This document shows positions 16,709 to 23,848 of a stretch of 64,000 nucleotides of DNA, in pieces (the stretch's first letter is position 1; the number at the start of each line of letters is the position of its first letter). The translations under genes and the position numbers were made by a program. Source of the stretch: an uncultured Prevotellaceae bacterium (GTDB lineage Bacteria; Bacteroidota; Bacteroidia; Bacteroidales; Bacteroidaceae). The notes beneath the pieces are model-generated. The model searched no databases. It saw only the letters and a list, made by a program, of their open reading frames with translations, and was not told the DNA's origin. The stretch is taken from positions 124,001 through 188,000 of the forward strand of contig CACYXD010000014.1 in assembly GCA_902778255.1 (NCBI GenBank), read 5' to 3'.

Positions 16709-17695
16709 TTAGAAGGCGATGTGGGTCTCGCCAGCCCAGTCGGTGTTGACTGTTACGCTGGTGATACCGGTGCTACCTGTGGTTGAGCTAGCACCGAAGA
16801 AGGGACCTGAGAGCCACGTGATGTAGTTCTGCTGCATGGGGACATCGAAGTCGCGTTGGAGAACCTCGACGCCTGAAGCGTCGAGCGCACTCACCGTGAG
16901 ATGGATAGCGCCCTCCAGATCGTGCAGGAAGGTGTAGAGGTCGAACTGCTTCTGAGAGGAAGTGATGTCGAACTTTACGTCCTGCTTGCTGTTGACACAG
17001 CCTAGGCCGGTCTGAGCATTGAAGGCGCCAGAGCCTCCTGTGTAGTAGAAGCGCATCTTCTTGACATCAACGGGAATCTCGGTGTCGGTCAGCACGAAGC
17101 GACAGAGGGCCGTGATACGGTCGAGAGAGACCTTGTAGTCCACCTTATCCTCACCGATGGTGACAGTGGCACAGCAGAGATAGGTATCTGTGTAGCCTGT
17201 GGCGTTGGTGAACTGGACCTTGGTGAGGTCCGTCATCGTGGGGTTGCCACTGGCGCTATGGCCCACGACCACTAGGAGGTAGTCGCCCTCAGCGAGCTGG
17301 AAGGAGGCCTTGCCGAAATCGGCTTCGGCAGAGGTCTGATTAACCTGCTTGACGCGGGAGCCGCCTTCATCGTAGATAGCGAAGTTAAGGCGGGTACAGG
17401 CCTCGGAGGCAGGGGTTACAGCACGAGTGAAGGTCTCGAATGGTGTCTTCTCGATGCTAAAAACCGTGACCCGGAGGTTCTTGTCAGCGGGGGAACCGCT
17501 GACCACACTTCCGGGGTCAATGATGGCCTTCTCGCAGGAGAGGAGGGGGAGTGTGCATAAAATGCACACACAATGAACGAAGACACGAGCAGAAGCGCAA
17601 AGTGACCGAACAAGGAGTGTGCATAAAATGCACACATACAGGACCCAAACAACGGGGGGTGCAGACCATGCACACATACGGAACTGCCGTTGCAT
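16709..17695 (-). CDS. FimB/Mfa2-like surface lipoprotein with repeat-built signal peptide
   Basis: From about residue 54 on, this is a typical FimB/Mfa2-family lipoprotein. Lipobox LPLLSC54 is followed by EKAIIDPGSV, a TRLNFAIYDEGG strand and two immunoglobulin-like beta domains. The family anchors or terminates type V fimbriae on the Bacteroidales outer membrane. The start at 17695 is supported by AGGGAG 8-10 bases upstream. Oddly, residues 1-50 contain two VCILCTL segments encoded by palindromic repeats (17551-17570, 17617-17636). The leader is longer and more cysteine-rich than normal. It follows a related lipoprotein by 18 bp. No major fimbrillin gene is adjacent. Confidence 0.75.
   Translation of the reverse strand: MQRQFRMCAWSAPPVVWVLYVCILCTLLVRSLCASARVFVHCVCILCTLPLLSCEKAIIDPGSVVSGSPADKNLRVTVFSIEKTPFETFTRAVTPASEACTRLNFAIYDEGGSRVKQVNQTSAEADFGKASFQLAEGDYLLVVVGHSASGNPTMTDLTKVQFTNATGYTDTYLCCATVTIGEDKVDYKVSLDRITALCRFVLTDTEIPVDVKKMRFYYTGGSGAFNAQTGLGCVNSKQDVKFDITSSQKQFDLYTFLHDLEGAIHLTVSALDASGVEVLQRDFDVPMQQNYITWLSGPFFGASSTTGSTGITSVTVNTDWAGETHIAF
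17551..17677. repeat. Three palindromic repeats TGTGCAT-N3-ATGCACA
   Basis: GTGTGCATAAAATGCACACA occurs at 17551-17570 and at 17617-17636. A degenerate copy (GTGCAGACCATGCACACAT) lies at 17659-17677. All are within the leader-coding region of the lipoprotein gene and could form 7-bp stems. Confidence 0.85.
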
Positions 17696-17713
17696 AGATG
17701 AATCTCCCTACGA

Positions 17714-18607
17714 CTAGAAGTCGATAGTTTCATCATCGAGCCAGGAGGTCTCGAGCTTGAACGCTGCGGCAGAAGCCTCTGCCGTAAAGATGGCACCCTG
17801 AAGGATGGTCTTACGATTTCGCTTGAAGGGCACATTGTTCACCACCTTGGTGGCAAGCACGTTATCATCAGCATCCAGAACATCGATAGTGATGTCCATC
17901 GTTTCCTCATCGGTATAGAGGAAGGGCAGGCTATTAACGGTAATCGTTGCACCCACTGCTGTAGTGGGATTATTCGTCTGCGAGAAGCCTGTGTCTATGG
18001 TTGCGAGACCCGTAGTTGGGTTGAAGCTCTTGCCACCCTTTGAAAAGGTTGTACGTACTTTTCTGGCACTGGCCGGACGCCCATCGGTGGAGACAATCTT
18101 GAGCCAAGAGCTGATGCGGTTCAGGGTGACGCTGAGATCCAGCGGAGAAGCGCTGGATACAGTGACGCTCTGCACTTTCGAGAACGTTTCTCGTGGGCGC
18201 TCAGAGGTGAAGGCCGCCTCTGTAGGGCTGGTGAGTGTGAACTCATCGCCATCGTAATGTGCACGCGCTACAGCCACCATGGTATAGGTACCTATCTGAA
18301 GATTGGCCGTAAACTCTCCGAAGGTAGTGTAAGAGCCATCACCCTTGACCTGAGTCGTCTTGTACACCTCGGTACCCTCAGAATTGTAGAATGCCAGGGT
18401 AATGGCACCTCCATTAAAGTAATCACCCGGATTCTCAGCAGCACGCGTTGTGCTTCCCTCAGATGGCATTCTTTCCATCGAGACTGAGAAATCACTGACA
18501 TGCACCGTAACAGGTGCTGTCTGGTTCTCTACTACAGTTACATCACTCTCGTTGCTGCATGAAGCAGCCAGCAGGACAAGTCCTGCCATCAACAAATTCT
18601 TTGTCAT
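17714..18607 (-). CDS. FimB/Mfa2-like surface lipoprotein
   Basis: This 297-residue exported lipoprotein has signal peptide MTKNLLMAGLVLLAASC, giving Cys17 after lipobox LAAS-C. Acidic residues follow the Cys, as in outer-membrane surface lipoproteins of Bacteroidetes. The body is beta-rich, with FTANLQIGTYTMVAVARAHY and LNRISSWLKIV strands seen in fimbrial accessory lipoproteins. It is a paralogue of the next gene. The hairpin repeat CCAGCGGAGAAGCGCTGG at 18139-18156 falls in frame. The 129-bp leader to the UpxY gene contains a hairpin ATGGGC-TTTTT-GCCCAT at 18638-18654. It is probably transcribed from the UpxY promoter. Confidence 0.75.
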   Translation of the reverse strand: MTKNLLMAGLVLLAASCSNESDVTVVENQTAPVTVHVSDFSVSMERMPSEGSTTRAAENPGDYFNGGAITLAFYNSEGTEVYKTTQVKGDGSYTTFGEFTANLQIGTYTMVAVARAHYDGDEFTLTSPTEAAFTSERPRETFSKVQSVTVSSASPLDLSVTLNRISSWLKIVSTDGRPASARKVRTTFSKGGKSFNPTTGLATIDTGFSQTNNPTTAVGATITVNSLPFLYTDEETMDITIDVLDADDNVLATKVVNNVPFKRNRKTILQGAIFTAEASAAAFKLETSWLDDETIDF

Positions 18608-18736
18608 AATTGTTTTTTTATGGTTAAAGTTTACTATATGGGCTTTTTGCCCATTACTTTAACGCAAAATATTATGACAAATTATATCGGAGTGCGTTTT
18701 TTTGTGCTTTTTAGCCTGATAGCGAGGCCAGCATGA

Positions 18737-19318
18737 TTATCCCTCTATCGGCTCCAGCCAGACGGTAGGCACAAAGGTAATAGCGACAGCTACCACACCT
18801 TGTATCTCGACTACGACACGTTTATTATTCTTAATACGTTTAATGGTCCCTATGGCATCCTTGAAATTCCCGTCGGTGATTCGGACCTTACGTCCCAGGA
18901 CGCGAAGGAACTCCGCATTGGGATCAAGGTAGAACAGACTGTCATCCTGAACTGCAGCCACTCGGATGAAGTTCTCCATCTGACGGTCGGGAACAGTCAG
19001 GAGGTAGTCATCATCGCTATGCGAAAAGGGATTGGTCATATAGCGCAATGAGTCGCACTCTTTGTTGAACATCTTCAATTCCGTGATATGCTCCTGTGAA
19101 GAGTGGATAAAGATCAGGTTGCGGACAGCAGGAACCAGTTTCTGATGAGGTTCACCTTTATCGTCGACCCATCCACGCTGACGCTGCATAGGCAGGAAAT
19201 TACGTATGTTCAGCGTATCGAGGGCTTCTTTTATTTTCTCTTCACGCCCATAAGAAACACGCATAGGATACCAAAGCACCAGTTCTTTCCGGGGTACAGA
19301 CTTCTTAGCAGACTCCAT
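18737..19318 (-). CDS. UpxY-family transcription antiterminator (NusG-like)
   Basis: This 193-residue NusG/RfaH-like protein has an NGN domain (LVLWYPMRVSYGREEKIKEALD, then LVPAVRNLIFIH) and a C-terminal KOW segment (RKVRITDGNFKDAIGTI). UpxY proteins sit at the head of Bacteroidales capsule operons and let RNA polymerase read through the long transcript of their own locus. Here it heads the minus-strand unit of lipoproteins, gmd and fcl. About 160 nt of leader separate it from the -7 box at 19487-19494. A compound hairpin lies at 19338-19369. No UpxZ gene is adjacent. Confidence 0.93.
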   Translation of the reverse strand: MESAKKSVPRKELVLWYPMRVSYGREEKIKEALDTLNIRNFLPMQRQRGWVDDKGEPHQKLVPAVRNLIFIHSSQEHITELKMFNKECDSLRYMTNPFSHSDDDYLLTVPDRQMENFIRVAAVQDDSLFYLDPNAEFLRVLGRKVRITDGNFKDAIGTIKRIKNNKRVVVEIQGVVAVAITFVPTVWLEPIEG

Positions 19319-19337
19319 GAGCGTTTAAAACATAAGA

Positions 19338-19369
19338 GGGGGACACCGCCAAACCTTTGGCAGAGCCCC
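19338..19369 (-). promoter_or_regulatory. Leader hairpin of the UpxY operon
   Basis: An inner stem GCCAAA-CC-TTTGGC (19348-19361) is enclosed by GGGG/CCCC. It lies 20 nt upstream of the UpxY start in the transcribed leader. It may be a pause or antitermination target; this is inference. Confidence 0.45.
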
Positions 19370-19486
19370 GAAGAGACAAATTAAGATGTTACTCATCAAC
19401 TTCTGTGCTGATATCCAGCTACATAGGAGGATTTTGTACATTAAATAGTCATCCTGTAGCCGTCAAAAGCGGCCACTAAGTGTGTG

Positions 19487-19494
19487 CAAAGGTA
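19487..19494 (-). promoter_or_regulatory. -7 box TACCTTTG of the UpxY operon
   Basis: Matches TAnnTTTG on the minus strand. TTGG lies about 16 bases upstream as a weak -33 element. Transcription would start near 19480. Confidence 0.6.
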
Positions 19495-19577
19495 CAACAT
19501 TTTTTCCAATATACATTATTAATAATATAAAAAAATGTCTATTGGCAGATAAAGATTAACAAATAGACAGATAAAGA

Positions 19578-20435
19578 TCAGGAAACGAGTACCCAAGTGC
19601 GACAAAACTGTTCACCGAGTCGGAACCCTTCCTCATAGAGGCGTTCAAGTTTTGCCACATCACTGCAGGTACGGCCAACCTCCATCTTATGCTGCGGACG
19701 AATGACCAAAATCTCGCCCCAGCGCTCCATACGCTCCACCAATTCCAGCTGTTCGTTATACACCTCAACTCGGTGACTCAATGCCTCGCGCAGTTTGGGA
19801 TAATCAGCATAGATAAAAGAAGGAAGAGCGATATCGGGCTCTGATGAACGGTAGCCTTTATTACGAGTCATCACTACCACATTGAACGCATGGCCCTGAC
19901 TGGTGGCACGCAGTATAGGGATAGAATCGATGATGCCCCCATCAAGCATAGGGATGCCATCGACATTGGTAATCTGGGCCACATAAGGCAGAGAGCTGCT
20001 GGCTTTTGCAATGGCAGTGATGCGCCGGGCATCATGCTTCTCGCTCAGATATTCAGCCTGTCCCGTGAGGCAGTTGGTTGTGACCATCTCGTAGAGGGCA
20101 GGATTTTCTGCATAAGTCTTATAATCAAACGGTACGATTTCAGCCGGGAAGCGTTCGTAGAGGATATTTGGATCGAAGATGCTACCTTGTACGAGTAGGT
20201 TTTTCAATGAGATATAGCCATATTTACGCAGCATCTCAATATTTGAGAAGCGCGCACGACGTGGCTGACGACTCATATACGAGAGACCATTACAGGCACC
20301 AGCAGAGACCGCCACCACATAAGGGAACCACAGTTCATGTTTCATGAAGGCATCGAGCACCCCACTGGTGAACACGCCACGCATACCACCGCCCTCAAGT
20401 ACCAACCCAGTTTGTCGTCCCAACCGCTGTTTCAT
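19578..20435 (-). CDS. Patatin-like phospholipase
   Basis: This 285-residue cytoplasmic patatin-type lipid acyl hydrolase has the oxyanion loop EGGGMRG (14-20), nucleophile elbow AVSAGACNG with Ser44, and catalytic Asp in MLDGGIIDSIP. These form the Ser-Asp dyad of the family. The ACNGLSY context resembles the E. coli YjjU group. It probably hydrolyses phospholipids or lysolipids. It is divergent from the aminopeptidase gene, with its own -7 box at 20458-20465. The 259 bp downstream hold the UpxY promoter and leader. Confidence 0.92.
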   Translation of the reverse strand: MKQRLGRQTGLVLEGGGMRGVFTSGVLDAFMKHELWFPYVVAVSAGACNGLSYMSRQPRRARFSNIEMLRKYGYISLKNLLVQGSIFDPNILYERFPAEIVPFDYKTYAENPALYEMVTTNCLTGQAEYLSEKHDARRITAIAKASSSLPYVAQITNVDGIPMLDGGIIDSIPILRATSQGHAFNVVVMTRNKGYRSSEPDIALPSFIYADYPKLREALSHRVEVYNEQLELVERMERWGEILVIRPQHKMEVGRTCSDVAKLERLYEEGFRLGEQFCRTWVLVS

Positions 20436-20457
20436 CGTTGTTTAACAATAATTTGAT

Positions 20458-20465
20458 GCAAAGAT
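20458..20465 (-). promoter_or_regulatory. -7 box TATCTTTG of the patatin gene
   Basis: TAnnTTTG match on the minus strand, 22 bp upstream of the patatin ATG. It is divergent from the aminopeptidase box. Confidence 0.6.
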
Positions 20466-20488
20466 AATCATTTTCCGATAAATTATTG

Positions 20489-20496
20489 TAACTTTG
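20489..20496 (+). promoter_or_regulatory. -7 box TAACTTTG of the aminopeptidase gene
   Basis: TAnnTTTG match 24 bp upstream of the ATG at 20521. A longer ORF start at 20494 falls inside this box and is rejected. Confidence 0.65.
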
Positions 20497-20520
20497 TGCT
20501 CGAAAAAAATACTAATACGT

Positions 20521-21912
20521 ATGTTTGACAAAGAAACTTATATCCGTCGTCGCACGGAACTAAAGCGACTGGTAGGCAAAGGTATCATCCTGCTGTTTGG
20601 TAATAACGAGGCCCCCGCCAATTATCCTGCCAATGGTTATGCCCCATTTCGTCAGGACTCCTCCTTTCTGTATTACTTCGGACAACACCGTGACGGACTG
20701 GTTGGTGTTATTGATATTGACAACGACGAGGAATGGCTTTTCGGTGATGATATTGATGTAGAGGATATTGTTTGGATGGGCTATACCCCCAGCGTATCAG
20801 ACCTTGCAGCAGAGGTAGGCGTCAACAAGACAGCCCCATTGGCCGACTTATCAAAAATGGTCAATGGTCAATGGTCAATGGTCAATAAGCATTTCCTGCC
20901 CCCCTATCGCCACGACACTAAGATTCAGATCATGGATCTGCTGGGCATTCACCCCTCAAAGCAGAAAGAGGCTGCCAGCATAGACTTGATTAAAGCCGTT
21001 GTAAAGATGCGCGCCACGAAAGAGCCTCAGGAGATAGAGGCTATAGAAAAAGCCTGCAATGTAGGCTATGCTATGCATACCACTGCGCAGTTGCTTATTA
21101 AGCCCGGTGTAACCGAGCGCTTCATCGGTGGACAGGTAGATGGCATTGCCCGTTCATTGGCGCAGGGTGTTAGTTTCGCAACCATCTTCAGTCAGCATGG
21201 CGAGATCATGCACGGTAACCCGAGCGATGCTCCATTGGAAGATGGCCGACTGGTATTATGCGATGCCGGTTGCGAACTGAATGACTACTGCTCAGACAAC
21301 ACCCGTACCATGCCCGTCAATGGCAAGTTCACTCAGAAGCAGTTGGAGATCTATTCTATCGTGGAGGCCTGCCATGACTACGTGTTGGAGGTAGCTAAGC
21401 CCGGTGTAAGATATATGGACGTACACTTTGCCGTGTGCCGTCTGATGACAGACCGACTGAAGGAGCTCGGTTTGATGAGAGGCGATACAGAAGAGGCTGT
21501 TCGTGCCGGTGCCCATGCCATGTTCCTGCCTCACGGACTGGGCCACATGATGGGTATGGACGTCCATGATATGGAAGGCCTGGGACAGATCTACGTGGGC
21601 TTCGATGAGGAGACACGTCCCAATCTGGAGCAGTTTGGTACTAACTGTCTGCGTATGGGGCGCAAGTTGGAGCCAGGTTTCGTGGTGACTGATGAGCCAG
21701 GTATCTATTTCATCCCCCACCTCATCGACCTGTGGAAAAAGGAAGGCCATTGCAAGGAGTTCCTGAACTTCGACCTGCTGGAGGCCTATAAGGACTTTGG
21801 CGGCATCCGTATCGAGGATGACCTGCTGATTACAGAGGATGGTTGTCGCTTCCTTGGAGAAAAGAGAATCCCCTACCACCCGAAGGAGTTAGAGAAATTC
21901 ATGACCAAGTAG
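20521..21912 (+). CDS. pepP: Aminopeptidase P family (Xaa-Pro) metallopeptidase
   Basis: This 463-residue M24B peptidase removes N-terminal residues preceding proline and needs two metal ions. Ligands visible in order are: Asp in LCDAGCELN, Asp in DNTRTMPV, His in GLGHMMGMDVHD, Glu in TDEPGIYF and Glu in IEDDLLIT. The N-terminal creatinase-like domain begins MFDKETYIRRRTELKRL and lacks a signal peptide, so the enzyme is cytoplasmic. Near residue 115 the domain holds a foreign-looking MVNGQWSMVN stretch, encoded by four ATGGTCA heptads (20857-20886). The start is fixed at 20521 by the promoter box. It converges with the CxxCxG gene across a weak hairpin at 21907-21931. Confidence 0.95.
   Translation: MFDKETYIRRRTELKRLVGKGIILLFGNNEAPANYPANGYAPFRQDSSFLYYFGQHRDGLVGVIDIDNDEEWLFGDDIDVEDIVWMGYTPSVSDLAAEVGVNKTAPLADLSKMVNGQWSMVNKHFLPPYRHDTKIQIMDLLGIHPSKQKEAASIDLIKAVVKMRATKEPQEIEAIEKACNVGYAMHTTAQLLIKPGVTERFIGGQVDGIARSLAQGVSFATIFSQHGEIMHGNPSDAPLEDGRLVLCDAGCELNDYCSDNTRTMPVNGKFTQKQLEIYSIVEACHDYVLEVAKPGVRYMDVHFAVCRLMTDRLKELGLMRGDTEEAVRAGAHAMFLPHGLGHMMGMDVHDMEGLGQIYVGFDEETRPNLEQFGTNCLRMGRKLEPGFVVTDEPGIYFIPHLIDLWKKEGHCKEFLNFDLLEAYKDFGGIRIEDDLLITEDGCRFLGEKRIPYHPKELEKFMTK
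20857..20886. repeat. ATGGTCA x4 heptad array inside the aminopeptidase gene
   Basis: Four perfect tandem copies of ATGGTCA plus AT. Gain or loss of one unit would shift the reading frame. Confidence 0.9.
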
Positions 21913-21927
21913 AAGTCAGGTCACCTA

Positions 21928-22536
21928 CTACTTTACAGTAACGCCTTTCGACTCCAACACTTTTTTTCGATGCGCTAAGCGAGCTTTTGTCAGCTTTCGC
22001 ATCTTCTCCTCCTCGCTGTCGTTGGGATTGATATCCACTTTGACGGTTCCAGAAGTGCCACCTATCTCTTTTAATTTAGAGATGGTGGCCTCTGCGTCGG
22101 CTTTCACCTTACCTGTGCCGCTGCATTTTGTGCACTGCCACTTATTCACTCGCGAGCCGTTACACTGGTTGCACTGATATTTTCCTTCTGCGCCACATTT
22201 CCAACATGCAATCTGACCAGTCTTCTTACACTTCTCGCAGTCAGGTGTTCCCTTGCCGTCACACCACTGGCATTCTCTCCACTCATCTTTAACTTTTGTG
22301 CCACCGCGCCCATTACAATGTGCACAGGATACCTGTCCCGTACCACCACAGTCGTTGCAACGCACCATTTTCTTACCTAAACAGAAGTCGCATTCACGAT
22401 AACCTTCTCCATTACAGAAAGCACATGTACGCTCTTCCAAGCCCGTACCTTTACAATTGTCACAGTCCTTTGTCTGTGCCTGAGCGCATAACGATGCTAT
22501 CGTCATCATTATACAAATAAGAAATGATCTTTTCAT
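21928..22536 (-). CDS. Exported protein with many CxxCxG zinc-finger repeats
   Basis: This 202-residue protein has a signal peptide (MKRSFLICIMMTIASLCAQA). About ten CxxC(x)G motifs follow at 10-15 residue spacing, from CDNCKGTG through CSGTGK. They resemble the DnaJ cysteine-rich domain but without a J domain. In DnaJ such repeats bind zinc and unfolded proteins. Here they would lie in the periplasm or outside. The basic C-terminal tail has no recognised motif. It is the last gene of a three-gene unit with the 77- and 271-residue genes. Its role is unknown; metal binding or a redox chaperone function is possible. Confidence 0.8.
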   Translation of the reverse strand: MKRSFLICIMMTIASLCAQAQTKDCDNCKGTGLEERTCAFCNGEGYRECDFCLGKKMVRCNDCGGTGQVSCAHCNGRGGTKVKDEWRECQWCDGKGTPDCEKCKKTGQIACWKCGAEGKYQCNQCNGSRVNKWQCTKCSGTGKVKADAEATISKLKEIGGTSGTVKVDINPNDSEEEKMRKLTKARLAHRKKVLESKGVTVK

Positions 22537-22578
22537 AATCGTTTAGTTTTAGTATTCATCTGCAGGTTCAATGCCATA

Positions 22579-22812
22579 TTAGTGGGAATTATAGAAGATC
22601 AAAATAAGAGCTATCGTAAAGAGGATAAACACAAGGAGAGCCAACACACCACCCTTTGTGGACTTACGTGAATGAGCACTCTTCCTGTCGCCCCATTGCA
22701 TATCACGATAAATAGGGTCAGTAATCCACTTTGAGGATTCGTTCATCATTTGTTGATCTCTCAACTGTTGCTCCATCTGAGCCTGTAGCATATCGTCGTT
22801 CATAGGAGCCAT
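22579..22812 (-). CDS. Small C-tail-anchored membrane protein
   Basis: This 77-residue protein has a Met- and Gln-rich N-terminal half (DDMLQAQMEQQLRDQQMM), a basic linker SAHSRKSTKGG and one C-terminal membrane helix (VLALLVFILFTIALILIFY). The positive linker suggests the N-terminus stays in the cytoplasm. Its ATG overlaps the stop of the upstream gene by one base (TAATG at 22812), implying coupling. No family is recognised. Confidence 0.7.
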   Translation of the reverse strand: MAPMNDDMLQAQMEQQLRDQQMMNESSKWITDPIYRDMQWGDRKSAHSRKSTKGGVLALLVFILFTIALILIFYNSH

Positions 22813-23624
22813 TATTTATATATCACTTTGGGCTGTTCCCCTTTGTAGGCAACGGGGTATTTTATTTCCGGCTTGCAGCCTTTGGCAAGGACGACAGTCT
22901 TGAGCATACGGCAGTCGGAAAGGTCGACCTCCTTCAATTTCTTACAACTGCTCAGATCTACCGTCTCCAGATAAGTCATGCCAGCATGAAGATACTCGAT
23001 ATTAGAGAAAAACTTCAAGTCCTCGTAATCCTTGATGTTACGAATAAAACTACGGAAGTTCATGAAACTGAGGCGTGTCACCAACTCTGCCTCCGGCACA
23101 GAGATCTCGCCATCGTGGTTGGCATCCACCTTATTACGCAGACAGAAGTCTTTGATACCAGAATCCTTAAACGCTATTATCTGGTCCTTGGCGGCATGAG
23201 TCACTTCTACTTTTGTATCTCCCGTGGGATAGGTAATCTCAGGATTGCAGTCAGCAGCGAGTACTAACTTCTTTAACCATGCAGCATTCATCAACCCGAG
23301 ATGTTCCAGTTTGCCAAGGCAGCTCAGGTCAAGCGTCTCCACAGTTGTATTTCCTACAGAGAAAATGGTCAAGTTAGGGAAGTATTTCAAGAACGAGTAG
23401 TCCTCGATGATATTACTTCTTCCACCCCGATCAAGAACAAGTTTAGTCGTTTTGTTTGCCTCATCGAAAGTCACAATACCGTCGCCATTGACATCACAGT
23501 CCTCGAAACAGTGAGAGAAGAAATTCTCGTTTGTGATTTTGATAAACACCTGAGCATCCTGTGCACAAACATTAGCAGCTATCATACAGGCAAATACCAT
23601 CATAATAAATGAGATCTTTTTCAT
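22812..23624 (-). CDS. Exported protein with EF-hand/dockerin-like and leucine-rich segments
   Basis: This 270-residue secreted protein starts at MKKISFIMMVFACMIAANVCA (ATG 23624). The longer ORF to 23678 would run across the -7 box at 23656-23663. Two calcium-loop motifs are visible, DVNGDGIVTFDEA and DANHDGEISVPEA. Each is followed by leucine-rich strands (YFPNLTIFSVGNTTVETLDL and YLHAGMTYLETVDLSSCKKL). The protein looks like a tandem duplication of one EF-hand plus leucine-rich unit. It may be a surface calcium-binding adhesion or scaffold part; that is inference. Confidence 0.78.
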   Translation of the reverse strand: MKKISFIMMVFACMIAANVCAQDAQVFIKITNENFFSHCFEDCDVNGDGIVTFDEANKTTKLVLDRGGRSNIIEDYSFLKYFPNLTIFSVGNTTVETLDLSCLGKLEHLGLMNAAWLKKLVLAADCNPEITYPTGDTKVEVTHAAKDQIIAFKDSGIKDFCLRNKVDANHDGEISVPEAELVTRLSFMNFRSFIRNIKDYEDLKFFSNIEYLHAGMTYLETVDLSSCKKLKEVDLSDCRMLKTVVLAKGCKPEIKYPVAYKGEQPKVIYK

Positions 23625-23655
23625 CTTGATAGGTTTTTTATTTGTTTTGATGTGG

Positions 23656-23663
23656 CAAATGTA
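23656..23663 (-). promoter_or_regulatory. -7 box TACATTTG of the EF-hand gene unit
   Basis: TAnnTTTG on the minus strand, 32 bp upstream of the ATG at 23624. Confidence 0.6.
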
Positions 23664-23799
23664 GTAACAATCTGTCAACAGAGCAAGAGAAAATCCCCTT
23701 TTTATGATAGGGAAATCCCTAAAAGTAGTTATGTATGGTCTTTGTCGTTAATTTTTAATAATCACCAAGTAAAATGATGGCTATTCCATTTTATTTTCG

Positions 23800-23807
23800 T
23801 AATTTTG
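23800..23807 (+). promoter_or_regulatory. -7 box TAATTTTG of the C1B peptidase gene
   Basis: TAnnTTTG match 42 bp upstream of ATG 23849. Confidence 0.6.
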
Positions 23808-23848
23808 CATTCTAATTGCATAAAACATATAAATCAATAGAAAAAAGA

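Noticed and set aside
17551..17677. Possible CRISPR or regulatory operator array
   Set aside because: Only two good copies and one degenerate copy at unequal spacing, all within a coding leader.
20494..20520. Longer N-terminus of the aminopeptidase
   Set aside because: The extra start overlaps the -7 promoter box at 20489-20496.
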